Positions 1 through 12,840 of a stretch of DNA of 64,000 nt are shown here, in pieces. Made by a program: the position numbers and the translations under genes. The notes beneath the pieces are model-generated. The model saw only the letters and a program-made list of their open reading frames with translations. It was not told where the DNA came from and made no database searches. This DNA comes from Paramecium octaurelia (Eukaryota > Ciliophora > Oligohymenophorea > Peniculida > Parameciidae): positions 191,725 through 255,724 of the forward strand of contig CAJJDP010000031.1 of the NCBI GenBank assembly GCA_905182995.1, written 5' to 3'. Every line of letters starts with the position of its first letter. Position 1 is the stretch's first letter.

Positions 1-1670
1 TTTCCTGATTTAAATGTACCAGGCCCATTGATCATATTGTCCTTAAACTATCCTTCAAATCTACAATAAATTATATTGATATACCTATCTCCATTTGTAA
101 AAATTAATACACCTTTTCCTTATTTTTTATCAAAAACAAAGTCACCTGAATAACTAATCCAGCATTCACCAATTGAGGTTAAATCTTCATAATTGATATC
201 TTAACAATCTTTTGGATTTTCATTAAACAGCATTCCCTTACCTTAAAACTTCCCATTGACCCAACATCCTTAATATGCAAGTTTCCCTGAAGGGTAATAT
301 AAGGATCCATATCCATTCATAACATCATTTTGCCACTGTCCAATATAGAAACCTCCGTCACTGTAATAAAGACTTCCTTGCCCATTTTTTTTTTGATTCC
401 TCTTAAATCCTTCATATATTGAGCCATCTAAATAAGTCTCACAAATATATTCTTCATTTTAGAAATTAAATTATTTGGATAAAGTATTTACATCCGATTC
501 TTATTCTCTATAAAACGGATCAGATTATAAATCTATTTATAAGCCGTTAGAAAAGGATTTCAAATCTTCTGATCCAGTCGATGAGGTTTCTGATTATTTT
601 TCTGGACTTTTACGATACAAATACACTTGAGAAGGTTACTATTAGTATTTGTGATTGAAATATGTGGCTCTGATTTATTCTATTTTCTCTTGTAAAACAC
701 TTTAATTGTTAGATCTAGTAGTAGAAATGGGAGTGATGTTCTCCTTTTTTTGGGAAATGGCATTTGAATTGATAATTAAATTAGATTGAGCTAATGGAAT
801 GAGTGGTAGCGGCTAACTCTATTAAGTCTTAGTAATTTATTGTTATGAGGAAATGGCTTCATAATATTTTGATTATTCTTAAATAGAGAAATTAGTAGGA
901 TGCTGCATGTTTTCTGGTTACATTTGGAAGGCTGGCACTAACCTAATAATTTATCCATTTAAATCATCTCTTAATTGAATGAAAGTTGGTCTTTGGATTC
1001 CACCAAAGATACATAGCAAGCATTGCTTTAGAAATGGTTCATAGACTTACTCCAGTAATTGATTAAAAAGGTGAGTATTTAAAGATCCATCTATGTTAAC
1101 TAGGTTGGTCATTAAATTGAGTGTAATCATTTCTAATAGTATAATTCCTATTGGCCATGATGAATATACAGAGCCAGATTGGTCTTTGTAATGTGGTAAT
1201 TGGGGTGATTTAAGATTGAATATATAAGGGTCCATGATCTTGACGATTTTATCAAAAAGCAATGTGTTGGAAGATAAATTATATTGAATGTTCAATGTTT
1301 AATAAATTGCCATGGCTTCAATTAGTTGTTTTAAGTTGTAGACAAGTTCTTGGTTAGTAAAGGTTTAAGAGATTATACGTCTTCTTCTAATTTCATTAGA
1401 TAAGTCAATCTCACTAAATTCTGTATAGATTTTTATTGTATTATTGGAATTGCAAAAGATTCCAGAGTCATCCTTTTGGACAGCATGAATTTTAAGGAAA
1501 ATTGGTTCTCTCATATTCTGTTCTTTAAGTCTAATAAAATTAGTCAGTGTGCTGACTTGTTCATCTGTTAACTATATTTTTCTCTCTAATATGCCACAAG
1601 GGTAATGAGTTCCCATTTTTGTTTACTTGAGAGGTTAACCCAACATCAATGATGATTGTGAGGTTCCCAT
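1..1670 (-). CDS. MORN-repeat protein with kinase-like N-terminal region (3' end outside window)
   Basis: I chose ATG 1670 because it opens an in-frame MGTSQSS start, a possible N-myristoylation signal; a second in-frame ATG lies at 1616. The last third carries MORN repeats, for example FEGQFKDNMINGPGTFK near 1-80 and further GxGxxYYxxG units to about 430. MORN motifs usually bind membranes or mark cytoskeletal scaffolds. The N-terminal ~200 residues resemble the C-lobe of a protein kinase (SSWPIGIILLEMITL near 1150, preceded by a helix like kinase alpha-E), but I see no HRD or DFG catalytic motif, so at most a pseudokinase. A Gln-rich, Ser-rich linker lies between. The stop lies beyond position 1. 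MORN call sure; kinase-like call tentative. Confidence 0.75.
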
Positions 1671-2370
1671 AATTAATATGTTTCTGTTAAATTTAATAAA
1701 TGAACAAAGTTCATCCAATCTCCCTCAATGAAAGAGATGATACAAAATTTGAGTAATAAAATACTCAATATTTGAATACTTTTGTAAAATACTCTTCTTG
1801 GACAAGGTAAGTGAGCATATAAAAAATAGAATGACTTGATGTTATTGATTTAAATTTTAATTTTTGAAATATTTGAAATAGCCTGAATAACACTATAACA
1901 TTTGTCTATTTGAAATAGCAATAAATCAATTTAAAACCTTGTTAAGAAATTTTAAATTGCACATTTAAATATTGGAGTTTTGAGACCTTCATAAAAATGC
2001 CTTAATTAGAAAAGGGATTATATTAATATTAGGGAGTAAAGTAAATCGTAAAATTAGAATGCAAAGATGATACATTATTACCATAACTATTTGAATTCAT
2101 AATTTTGTTAAACTTTTCAATTTCTATTAGAATATTTTAGATAAATTAATCCCTAAAATTAATAAATAATTTTTTGCAAAAAAGTGAATAAAAAAAATTA
2201 ATAAAATTATCATTTGATGTTAAATTTAAGAGTATGAGTATAATAACTACTCACTGAAAAGATTCATAATTCATTAGAATTTGAATTAAATGAGAACTAT
2301 AATCAAATTTATTATTATTGTTTTATAATTTTTAATTTGAAAATAATTATTATTAAAAACCAATATAGAA
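1671..2370. other. Intergenic, very A+T-rich
   Basis: This 700-bp stretch separates two divergent genes and so should hold both promoters. I see no convincing ORF, RNA gene or repeat in it, only long A/T runs. Confidence 0.5.
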
Positions 2371-3393
2371 ATGGATTTTATTGATTAAGAAGACTATGAT
2401 TTACCTTTAGATTACGAAGACCTTTTCTTCAATTCCAATATTTTTAATAACCCTCCAACTCCAGATCATAGTAAATCTACAGAAGATTTGGAATAAAAGA
2501 TTAAGGATGATCGAAAGCAAAGGATTTTAAAAAAAAGGATTGAAAAAAAATAAAAGGTTAAAACAGAAGTAGTTTAAATTATGTCCAAAGAAGAAATGAG
2601 GAAATTAAGAAACAGAAATTCTGCTCAGTTATCAAGAGATAAGAAAAAAATTATATTTGACAATCTAATTCAAGAAAACAAGGCTTATTCTAATTTGTTA
2701 CAATAGAAGGATGAATAGATTGAGCTTTTGCAACAAGAAAATACTAATTTAAGATTAAGAGTTCAATATTTGGAGGAAATCACGTAAATTATAAAACCTA
2801 ATACTAGTTAATAATATAAATGTATTCATATGGTATAAGATGATGGTGTTTAGATATAAAGGGTAAATGCAGAAACAAAATCAAAAATGATGAATTATGG
2901 AGTGATTTCTCTGTTAGCCATAGCATGCATATTTTCAGTAATGAATAATGATTATGAATTCAATCCAAAACCAATTGCTTTATCATAATTATCAAATTAG
3001 AAATATGATTTTTTGGCTTCAAAACAATCACAAAAGAATTAAACCTCTTTATTAAGTTAAGAATCTAACTTCACTATTCCAACAAATACATTTTAGAATT
3101 AAACGCTATTTTACAATTGCACAGGAAGGGATAAGGAATGCCAAAACTTTGTAAACATTGCAAAGGCAGAAAATGCAGAGAATATTTATTTTGGAAATGA
3201 TGAAACTTATCATACACCAGCAGATCGGATTCATAATTTCGAAATGGGAGAGAATGTTTACCTAATGAAGATAAAACAGGGTGATGAGGATAATTTTATC
3301 ATCTTGAGGGCAAGATGCCAAATAACAGAGAATAACTCTCTTGTTTTAGAGAGGAATACTTATGAAGAATATAATAATAATTAACAGCATTGA
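2371..3393 (+). CDS. Membrane-tethered bZIP transcription factor (XBP1/ATF6-like)
   Basis: A single 340-residue ORF without introns. Residues about 71-93 are a bZIP basic region, MRKLRNRNSAQLSRDKKK, close to the RKLKNRVAAQTARDRKK signature I recall for XBP1. A leucine zipper follows at about 95-135 with heptad hydrophobics. At about 175-192 lies one hydrophobic segment, NYGVISLLAIACIFSVM, a likely transmembrane anchor, and beyond it a 150-residue C-terminal domain with several NxT/S sites and cysteines, as expected for an ER lumenal part. That layout (cytosolic bZIP, membrane span, lumenal tail) is that of ATF6/CREB3-type factors freed by proteolysis. The N-terminus is acidic, fitting an activation domain. 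DNA-binding class is firm; the stress-response role is inferred. Confidence 0.85.
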
Positions 3394-3463
3394 ATTACTT
3401 TTTAATTTTTAAATATATGACTCTAATTCTATTAGCATTATTAAAAATAAGATAATAATTAGT

Positions 3464-4844
3464 ATGGAAGCCTTTGAACATAGGTATGAACCACAAGAAA
3501 GAAAACAAGTTATGATCTAATGTGAAGACTTGAGTCATAAAGATGAAATAGTCCAATATATATTGTTAAAGCCTAAAACAGATGCTAGATCAAGACTTCT
3601 TTGCAGAAAGTGCATTGAGGGGAAGTTTAATTAGTAAACCAATGAAATTTGTCTTATATCTGAAGTAAGCCTACTTAATATTTTAGGTTCTGGATGACCC
3701 TTACAAAGTGTTAAAGTATACAAATTATTAAGGGAATGTTATTTAAATATTGAGTGATTTTATTCATTCTTACGATTTCTCGTTTGACGCTGACGCAATT
3801 CGCTATGTAATTTATAGTTTAACATTGATAGAAAATTGATGAAATCAGATAAAGATTTTTATACCATCTTTCTGAATTAGAAAGTAAATTGATAGAAAAA
3901 AATGAAGTATTTTTAGGCACTAAGGATTTTATGGATAAACTTAAAGCCAGATTTAATTAAGTATGAAGTTGCAAAAATAATAATAGTACTTTGACATTAG
4001 TAAGCTTGAAGAAAGTTTGACTTAGGCAGGAATGAAGTATGGCAATATTACAACAAAAGATAAGTAGAAATTGAGAAAGGATGTTAATGACTATGTGGCT
4101 TAAATACAGAAGTTGAATTAGGATTCAGCTGACTAGGAAATATATAAGACTTTATTCAATGCAATAGATGATAGCAAAAAGAAGTTAGCTGAAAAGGAAT
4201 CATAATTAAAGTATGATGTATTGATAAAATTAAGACTCTAAAAAGAAAAATTGGATAAAGGAGTGGAGAAAATACTAAAGGAACTTTAGAATATGGAATA
4301 GACGTATAGCACACTCAATTTGAGATAGTCTGAATTAAGTACTACTTATATGGATGAATTTTTGGCAAGGAAGAATCCTGTTTTCCAGTAACGAAACAAC
4401 TTTATGGACAAGATCAAAAGGATCTACTAATCGAAATATGACGGATTGGATGCTAATAAAGTGCATGAGAAAATCATTTAATTGGGCTAGTGGAATAACT
4501 AGACCCTGCTGTTTTTATTCTAGACTTCTTCTTAATAAGTATTTGGAGTATACGTTTCTTAAAACTCTTCAGAAATATTTCATTAAAATAAGAGATAGGA
4601 ATTCCCAATAAAGGCAGGAGTCAGTCCTATTACTTTGAATTACAGCAACAATTAGAATGAAGTATTGATGACGTTTGGTAACGGTGATATAATAATTAAA
4701 CCTTAATTTAATGGATGCATTTCTGAATTGGGAGAAGGGTTTTCAGCAAGTCCAGAATATAGAATTGGGGACTTGAAGAGTTATCTGGCCAATTAACACT
4801 GTTTCGACATTGTTGAGATGGAAATCTTTTAAATATTGAAATGA
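3464..4844 (+). CDS. Zinc-finger, coiled-coil, TLDc-domain protein
   Basis: Four exons joined by introns of 22, 25 and 26 nt (the first at about 3664) give 435 residues, and the exon sum is exactly divisible by three. The N-terminus has a small Cys/His cluster (CEDLSH then CRKC) like a B-box or RING-type finger. A long charged coiled coil follows to about residue 270. The last 130 residues look like a TLDc domain: the NGDI core, a conserved LGEGFSASPEYRIGDLKSYL stretch and a final DIVEMEIFQ. TLDc domains in other eukaryotes are linked to oxidative-stress protection and V-ATPase regulation. Ciliates have many proteins with this domain order. The function of this copy is unknown. Confidence 0.7.
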
Positions 4845-4888
4845 AAACAATATTCATTTTTAAAACATATATATATATAATTGGCTTT

Positions 4889-7800
4889 TCATTCTTCAGC
4901 TACTACTGAATAAACTGATGGTGCTCTAGAATTAATATTTTTTTCGTTTTTTCTGAAATAAATGATGAACCCAATGAATGCAAGACTGAAGATGAGTCCA
5001 AATGTCAATGTGACATAGAAGATGACATCCTTGTGTTTTTCAAGATCTTTGACATCTTAGAAATGCTCATTCATCTGATCTTCTGTATACTCGTAAGTGA
5101 TGGATCTTTGGACTAGGGGAACGAATAATTCAGCATTTAGAGGTTCTTATTATAATGGACTAGTATTATCTACTTTTAGCCAATAGATGTATGTTTTAGT
5201 AAATGAGACCACTTTACCAGTGATTGCTTCGATGGTGTAGAATGATTCAGGAACATTCACTAAGTATTAATTACATGATTTTCCATTAATGGAAGCACAA
5301 CCATCAAGTGACACTTCACCAATAGTCAAAATGATCGGTAGATCTGTGTATGGTTCCAGAGAGATGACTTGATCTTCGACTTTGTATTTAATGACATCAT
5401 AACCCTTGTAAGTGGTGGTTTCATGGTAATGTAATTTAAGGTCCTTATGAATATCGAAATCAAAGAAGGTTAATTCCTTCTAGAATTTAACAATCAAATC
5501 AGGCTTGAATGCATAGCCATAACTGCCAGAAACATTGACATCCTTTCCATAAGGATAGTTGTAGGATTGAGTAGAGTATTCAGTTTATGGATTATAATAG
5601 ATAGTACTCTTTCTTTTGATTTTCGATTCATCCAATGTTCTCTTGATTTATCCAACATTTTCTATATCTTTGATACCGGTATCCATTTAGTAATAGTCAT
5701 ACATGGTAGCAAACTTTAAGAACTCCTAATTATTTGGTTCTAGAAGGTGGGCACCATTATCTCTAAAATTGCTGCCCTCATAGATTGGTTCGAATTCAGC
5801 TATTCTGTCAGTGAAAGCATTGTCATAGTCGAATAAATATTTGGATGGCTAGGTTGTAATCAGATGACCACCATACCAATAATTTGTGAGGCAGTGTTTC
5901 AAATACTTGATCAGCAACTTCAATTGTTCACCTTTCAAAGGGAACTTAGGATTCAATTCTTTTGTACTATTGAAATGATGTTCATATAGGTTTCTTAAGG
6001 AATAATATCCAAATATTCCTCCCATATCAAAATTGAATAGCTGTTATTGAACCTTCTCAGTTATTTTTTCACCACAAAATGCGAAAAACTCATAATAAAC
6101 AAAAGGCTTATCTGAATAGATATCCCATTTTGCTATTGTATTTGTTTTATCACTATCCCAAAAAGCTAGTTCCTTTGGATAGCTTTGAGTGACTGAACCA
6201 TATCCCCATTGCTTAAACCATAATTCTTCTGCCTAACAGACTTAGTAAGTGCATTTGTAATGTTTTGAGATTGCCAAATGAAATTCGTTCATGGCTTTTG
6301 AAAAATCTGACATGCCATCAGTTAAGTAATCCCATAACACTTGCTCGTTGGCTTTTAGCTCTTTCATCAAGGTCTTAAATGAATCTGATTGTTTCTTTTC
6401 AAAAGCAGCGTTGACCCAAATCAATGCATTCTTTGCATTCAATGTGAAATCATACTTGCCACCACAAGCATCTTGGAATGGAATGAAATAATCATCTTCA
6501 CATTTGATGTTCTCAAATCTATAATACAAGGCTTTGGCATATAACCCATCTCTCAACATAACACCTGCCTCATATATCATTTTGCTCATGAATCTCCAAG
6601 TTTAAAAGGCATATGTGTCTTCAATATTGTTAATATATTCATAATGAGTATTTAGATACTTGATCAAACTCTTAGACTTTGTGAAATTAGTTTCATTATC
6701 AGTTTACCAAACTAGTTTATTTGAGACTCTTTCAAGGAAATCTCTATTCTCCCAAATGTACTACATAGTATTGAATCCTAAAAGATTAGGCATCTATTCA
6801 AAATATTGACTGATGATATTCTTAACGTCATCATATTGATATTCAGATCCACCTAAATAGAATTCGTAACTAGGAGGAATTGAATCATTAAATTTGGAAT
6901 AACTTCCACCTGAGAATGTAACTGGTGGAACAAAGTCTTTTGCTGTTAAACCACCAAATGCCCATTGAATGATTCCTAATTCCCACAATGTGCACTCATT
7001 TTTCTTTAAACAAGATCCTTTTTATTATCCTTACACTCCTGTAGAAACTGAATTGATGATGAGTTTTCTGAGTTTGTTGATTGTTGATCCTTTTCCAATG
7101 AGTTAATTCATCTGTTCATCAGAGAGGGAAAAATAAAGTTGTAGATTGCCATCTCCTCCATTGAAATATGCTCTAATCCATTTGGAGAAACTAATCTCAG
7201 AACTCCATCCATATTATTCATCATTCCACATCTTGTTCTGTGTTTCCTCACTACACATATTGTGATTATTTATACTTAATTTTGGCTGGTGTGAATATGG
7301 TATCAAAAACCAATTGTTAATCGGATGTGTAGAAATCAAAGATTGTGTGAGTAAAATAGTAATTCATGAAGTCCTCAGACAACCCTCGAAAGATCATATT
7401 CAAGTATCTGGGCAACTTAGCGAAGGCAGGTTGATTGAAACTCTTGTAAAAGTATTAGATCGCTGCAATGTTCAGGTTCGTGATAGGACTAGTTGGATCT
7501 GATATTTTCTCAAACTTAAATTTGGGCAAAAATTTAATGAATCCCAGAGACTAGGTTTATAGACAAAAGTATTACTGAAGGAACATAAGTTCTATTTGAC
7601 AATTCAGATACATAGGAATAATTCAATGATTCATTCGCACTAGCAAACATTATTCCTGACTGATGAGTAAAAAATTAAAAGGTATTTATTTCCTTCACAT
7701 CCTTATAACCTGGAGTAGCTCCCCAATTCATCGCATTAGCACTAATTATCGATTAAATACTTACTCTGTCAATATCGACTTTTTGTGTATCAGAGCATCC

Positions 7801-7904
7801 TTGTCCTAGTCATATTTGGTTAAGAAAATTCCCATTGAAGAGAACGATAATATGATTCCCATTGTCAGAAATCCGAAAATAGCCCAAAAGGTTGGCTTTT
7901 CCAT
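4889..7904 (-). CDS. Large CD36/LIMP-2-like (scavenger receptor class B) membrane protein
   Basis: The protein starts MEKPTFWAIFGFLTMG, one transmembrane span directly after a very short cytosolic tail, and ends with a second span (VIFYVTLTFGLIFSLAFIGF) and a short tail. Between lies a very large outer domain. A CD36-like core is visible in the C-terminal half: a TGIKDIENVGQI segment, an acidic-aromatic YKGYDVIKY segment in the position of the family's GIPxYRF, and a final YTIEAITGKVVSFTK matching the family's conserved end. Spliced length is roughly 950-1000 residues, about twice the usual 470-520, so the N-terminal half is an expansion I do not recognise. One intron lies near 7745-7767. Role is inferred as a lipid or particle receptor of lysosomal, phagosomal or cell-surface membrane. 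Confidence 0.6.
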
Positions 7905-8105
7905 ATTTAAAATAATATTATTAAATTATGGATACGAAGACATTTGCTCATAAATACTACTTTTAGATAATATTCTTAAATTCTTATAATAAAATTCCAT
8001 ATCCTTAGAAGTTATTTAATAATAATATTAGAACACCTATCTTATTGTTCATTTTGTGCATATTTCACAAAAATCAATATTAAATATAATTTATCTGTTA
8101 ATAAA

Positions 8106-8720
8106 ATGAAATTACGATCAATAAGCACTATCGATCATCCAAAAGAATTCTTGTTTCCAATTGAACCAGATCTTTCAGCCTCTATGACTGTGCAAAATTC
8201 AAAGATTTATCAAATGTATTAGAAGAACAAGTAAGCAACTCCAAATAAGAATCCATTACAAGCTCAATTTAATTTCACCAACACTTCCAAATTAGAAAAT
8301 AATAATTCAATCTCTCCATTAAGATTGTATCCAGAAAAAACAGAACTGGTTAATTTATCATCTAAACGATCTTTAACTCCGACTTCTTAACCATAACAAA
8401 TTAAAATTAAAGGACTCACTGAAAAATTTAATGAAACTCAACTTAAAAGGACTATGAGACACCAAGGAGTTGGAATCGTGTATTGTAGATAGAATTACAA
8501 CAAGATCAATAACAAATTAGATGGGACTGGAGAAATCATGCTTGAAGGCATTCACAATATCCACGATGTCAAAAAGCGACTCAAGACCTTCGGACTGGAA
8601 TTGGAAAACGAAGGAATACAACATGGTGTTAAACATATGATCTCTGAAAAATTTGCAAAGATATTATAAACTGAAAGAAATAAAACATCCAGAAATCAAC
8701 ACAATTACTTTAGAGCATGA
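8106..8720 (+). CDS. Small protein of unknown function
   Basis: One uninterrupted 204-residue ORF from ATG 8106 to TGA 8720. The first half is Ser/Pro/Asn/Gln-rich and probably disordered (motif RSLTPTSQP). The second half is charged and likely folded (for example GEIMLEGIHNIHDVKKRL and KTFGLELENEGIQHGVKHMI). No signal peptide or membrane segment is visible. I recognise no family. Codon use is like its neighbours, so it is probably a real gene. Confidence 0.65.
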
Positions 8721-11009
8721 TTATTATATATATATAATTCTAAAATCATCCTCTTCTACTAATAGTTCCATATTATGATTTTGCTCCCACTTACGACTTA
8801 GCTCCAATTGGTGACTTTCCCACATCAATTGCAGATTTATTTAAGATTTCGTCCTAATTTTATTAGACCTAAGCCTTGGGGACATCTTATTATATTGGTA
8901 ACTGTGCTTTAAGTGGTTTCATTCGAGCTTGAATTAGGAGCTATCTTATTTCATCATGATCCTAAACTGGCATTGAAAACAATAAACTTAAAGCACTTAA
9001 GATTGTTATTGGAATTATGTATAAATAAGACCTGAATAGGAGATGAGTTGGACTGCATTCCGATCTTACATCCACGTCAGCCTAATAAATGAGAGCTAAT
9101 TATCATAAATATTTTAAACCTATTAAACCACTCTAACCTATTATCGTCAACATTAATAAAAATCGGAACAAATTTGGTATTGTAACCTTCTTTGTCAAAA
9201 ACAATCCAATATTTAGAGGCAAACCAATAAAACAGGATATTAAGGCTATAAATAACAGTCCAAATTCAATATTAGGTATGTCTCTTGAACACAATGATTA
9301 TGGTGCATTTGCTGTCAATATCAAATAAATTGCAAAGAACGAATTCGGTAAATTTGTTATTCTGAAGGCAAACAATACTGGAGAAAATAGAGTTAGTAGA
9401 ACCTAGTTATCATGTGTTTAGCCTTACTTCTAAATGAGTTTTCAAATGAAAAAAGAGTATCAACTTCTATGATAAGATAACTCCTTCACATTCATTTGGC
9501 TGTGTAGTAACATCTAAATATGTCTAACCTATCATGATTCCGCTCCAACAAATGTTAATTGCATACATCACAAAAAATTCAAGTCTGATTCAATAACAAA
9601 ATATTGTACCTTGCAAATGGTTCTTTGAGCCATATAAATAGTAGTGAGATTATATTTAGAATTAACAGTACTATATCACCTTTGTAGCTTAAAGAGATTA
9701 ATTTTATTCCCTCATCTTATGAATGACATATTTGACTTACTTGAACAAACTTAATTTGTATAGCTTATTATAATAGGTAACAAATTAGAAAAGACAGTTA
9801 AGTAGAATTGCATTCTAGCAAACTAAAAGAAAACATTAACAGCTTTTGTTTTAGGGATGTTTATGTCAGTTTCCATTATTAATATTCAAAAAAAATTATA
9901 CAATTTATTTATTTAATCAATAACAACTAAAAACATATCATCATTATCATAGCTTAATTATTCTTTCAAGTAACTCTTAGCTAATCTCTATTTGAAATCC
10001 CACAATGGCCAGGTTTTATAGGATTAACTGTCTATATTTGGTCACAATTTATTAATAATAATCATAGGGTTAGTTTTGATAAGTGTAGAGTAAAGATAGC
10101 AATGTAAAGATTCCGCAATCGAAACTATCAGTGATATTACTTAATTATACAATTGTTTTACTTATTAAAATGGGTTGGTATGGCATATTCAGAAATAATA
10201 GCAACTCCAATGAATTTGAGTATCTCTTTAGCTGCTTTTATTATATTTTCCATTCACATACGATTTATAAGAACCAAAGAACCTAATCTTCTTTTCTTTG
10301 AGACTAATAATCAAACAAATTCAATGTTGATTTTGCTAATTAATGGGAAGGTATAGAGATGATCTTAATTTTTCAGAGACTAAACATCTTTTAGATCATT
10401 CTGATGAACCATTTATGTGAGCAAACTCTCTAATTTGTTAATAATGTGTTTCTCTTTATTTTTCAAGGAGAGCGTTTTGAACAAATTCTATATTTTTATT
10501 TGAAAGGTCCATTTTCAATTGTTGCTGGTTAAGTTCTTTATAATTAAATTCTACTATTGTTAAGGATTAGTAATTTGACTCTATAATTCTTAATTAGGAA
10601 TTTAATACTATGAATTTTAGTATTTCACTAAACTCTGAGTTCTTGTTCTTAGGTAATAATGAAGTATCAAAAATTGAGGTATCAACTTACTTAGTAGATG
10701 CTTCCATGTATTCAGCCAAAAAATAACTTTGAGCAATTGCGATATAGGATCAAATTTTTGTTACTTTTGTATGTTAATAGGCATGTCTAAATAAGTTACA
10801 ATAGAACAACAAGTGTGAACTTGTTAAATATTAATTTGTCAATATTTGTTATAAAAATCTAAAGTCTACGATAACTCCGTATAAGCTGTTTCTCTCTTCA
10901 ATCATGCTATATTGTCTATAATTTTAAGGGTGAACATAAATTATTTTATGTGTTTCCTATAAATCTTCTATTTTCATAGGCATCAATTAAATAATTAAAA
11001 TATAAGTAT
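8721..11009 (+). pseudogene. Block of disrupted coding signal, unresolved
   Basis: Several plus-strand stretches read like protein but cannot be joined with ordinary Paramecium introns. Examples are PYYDFAPTYDLAPIGDFPTS near 8768, an ORF from ATG 9089 to 9475 in the same frame (KNRNKFGIVTFFVKNN), a shifted stretch from 9465 with SHSFGCVVTSKYVQPIMIP that seems to use a 19-nt intron near 9640 and stop at 9726, a stretch with FEIPQWPGFIGLTVYIWSQF near 9990, and a hydrophobic one near 10160 (NLSISLAAFIIFSIHIRFI). In-frame TGA codons and frame changes separate them. It may be one or two decayed genes, or a real gene with sequence errors. I recognise no family. Confidence 0.35.
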
Positions 11010-12648
11010 ATGAGTAAAGCTTTGCAATACAATACCATATCAAAGGGAGACTATCTTACTTAAAAGAGCATCCCCAATTCAGCTCCTATGTTAAGACCAT
11101 AATCTGAAATGGTTAAACAATCTCAAGTATCGCCTCCAGTTCAAGCTCCGACAGATGTCATAGCAAGTTAACCAATTTATAAAGAGAAGTAAGAAAAACC
11201 GTAAAAGGATGCTCCATTTGAAAGAAGTATCTTTCCATAGAGTGAAATTCCATAACAAAATGCACCCATGAAAAGTGCAATGATAAATACTTAACAGCAA
11301 ATTGCAAGTTAAACTAATATTCCTCAATAGCAATCCAATGTATCAAATTAAAACTAGATTCAAATTTTACAATAGTTAAAAGGGTTACAATTGGAGAATT
11401 AAGAATTGAGAGCTTAATTGATAAATCAAACAAGAGAAATAATGAATGCTGGGGCTTTGAAGAGTGAAAATGCAGCTCTTAGAGAGAGAGCTGATGAATT
11501 GAAGGTTATTGCAGATCATGTTAAAGAAGCTGATGCTTAAAATTAGGCTATGAAGAAATAAGTGACTGAATTATAAACTTAATTGAGTTAGCTTAAAGCA
11601 TAAAATGGAGAATTATAGAAAGTAGCTGATGAAGTGGAGTAAGTTAGAAAAGAGATAGCCACTTATAAAGCCTTTGAAATGCAGTATAAAGAATTATTAA
11701 GATAAACTTTATAATTAAAATCAGATCATGATGCTTTAAATAAACAGTTTAATAAGTTATTGAGTGTTCAAGATGAAAATAAAAGAGTAAGTTAATAATA
11801 TGATTAATAAGTAACCGAAAATGAGCAACTTAAAAAACAATTAGCATAACAAGAAAAAGACAATTAATTATTGCTTAATGATAATATTAGTATGAAATAA
11901 TTACTAGATTAATTAAACTTTGATCATAGAAGTCTTAGATCTTAATTTGCTAAATTGCAATAATAATAACAATCTTAATATGAAGAAAACTAAAAGTTGA
12001 AAGATAAGATATCATAATTGGAATTAGAAATAGTGTAATTAAGATCTAGGAATGATGGATTGTAAAAGTTTGTTACTGCAGTTGACACACGAGAATAAGA
12101 AATTGGAACTCTCAAATACCATTTAGGAATGTGTGAAAATAATATGAAAATTGTCTAATAAAATTATGATGCCTCTCTTAAAAAATTAGAAATCTAAAGA
12201 AAAGATATTGAACAATTAGTAAGCGATAACAATTTGTTGAAAGGATAGTTGGAACATTTAACCCTATAGAATAGATAATTAAATGAATGTAATCTTATAT
12301 TCCCTAAAAATAGTACAATGGAAAAATAAAGAACAAGATCACCAGACAAAATAAATGGCTGAGGAGATTAAAAGATTAAACAGTCTTATCTTAGTCAAAA
12401 ATAATGAGTGTAACCAATATAAAAATGATGCCTCCAGGTTTCATTCTCAACTTATGAGTTTGCAGAATACTGAAAATTTGAATAAAAGAATGAATGACTA
12501 AATTCAACAAATGGACCAAGACATATAGTTTTTAAGGAAGATGAATTAGGATTAATAAATGCAAATTAAACAATTAGAGGAATTCAGATATAATACTATC
12601 TATAATATAAAATAACAAGACTTTAGCAGTAAATAAAATCCTTATTGA
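11010..12648 (+). CDS. Long coiled-coil protein
   Basis: ATG 11010 opens a 537-residue protein; one 25-nt intron at 12313-12337 (ending AAG) brings the last 95 residues into frame and makes the exon sum divisible by three. Residues 1-110 are rich in Pro, Gln and Ser and likely disordered. From about 115 to the end the sequence is an almost unbroken Gln/Glu/Lys/Leu coiled coil. No zinc finger, membrane span or catalytic motif is visible. Such proteins in ciliates are often basal-body, axoneme or cortical scaffolds, but nothing here proves which. Confidence 0.8.
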
Positions 12649-12840
12649 ATATTATAACCTATTTATTTAAAAATCATATATCAATAAATAAACCATTAAG
12701 ATTATAAATAATTTTTTTGCTTCCAAATTCACACAATCCTGAAATTAAGGAGACTTTGATAATAGTTAATTTCATGATAATTCTTATTGATGAATCAGTG
12801 CTTGATTATTGGGAAATCCATAATATTCTTCGTGTTATAA

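Noticed and set aside
9660-10210. 180-codon plus-strand frame ELTVLYHLC... without TGA
   Set aside because: It overlaps a better-looking frame (FEIPQWPGFIGLTVYIW) in another phase; chance open frames of this length occur at this base composition.
11091-11333. Minus-strand 80-residue frame rich in Leu/Trp inside the coiled-coil gene
   Set aside because: Shadow of the plus-strand Gln/Lys-rich coding sequence.
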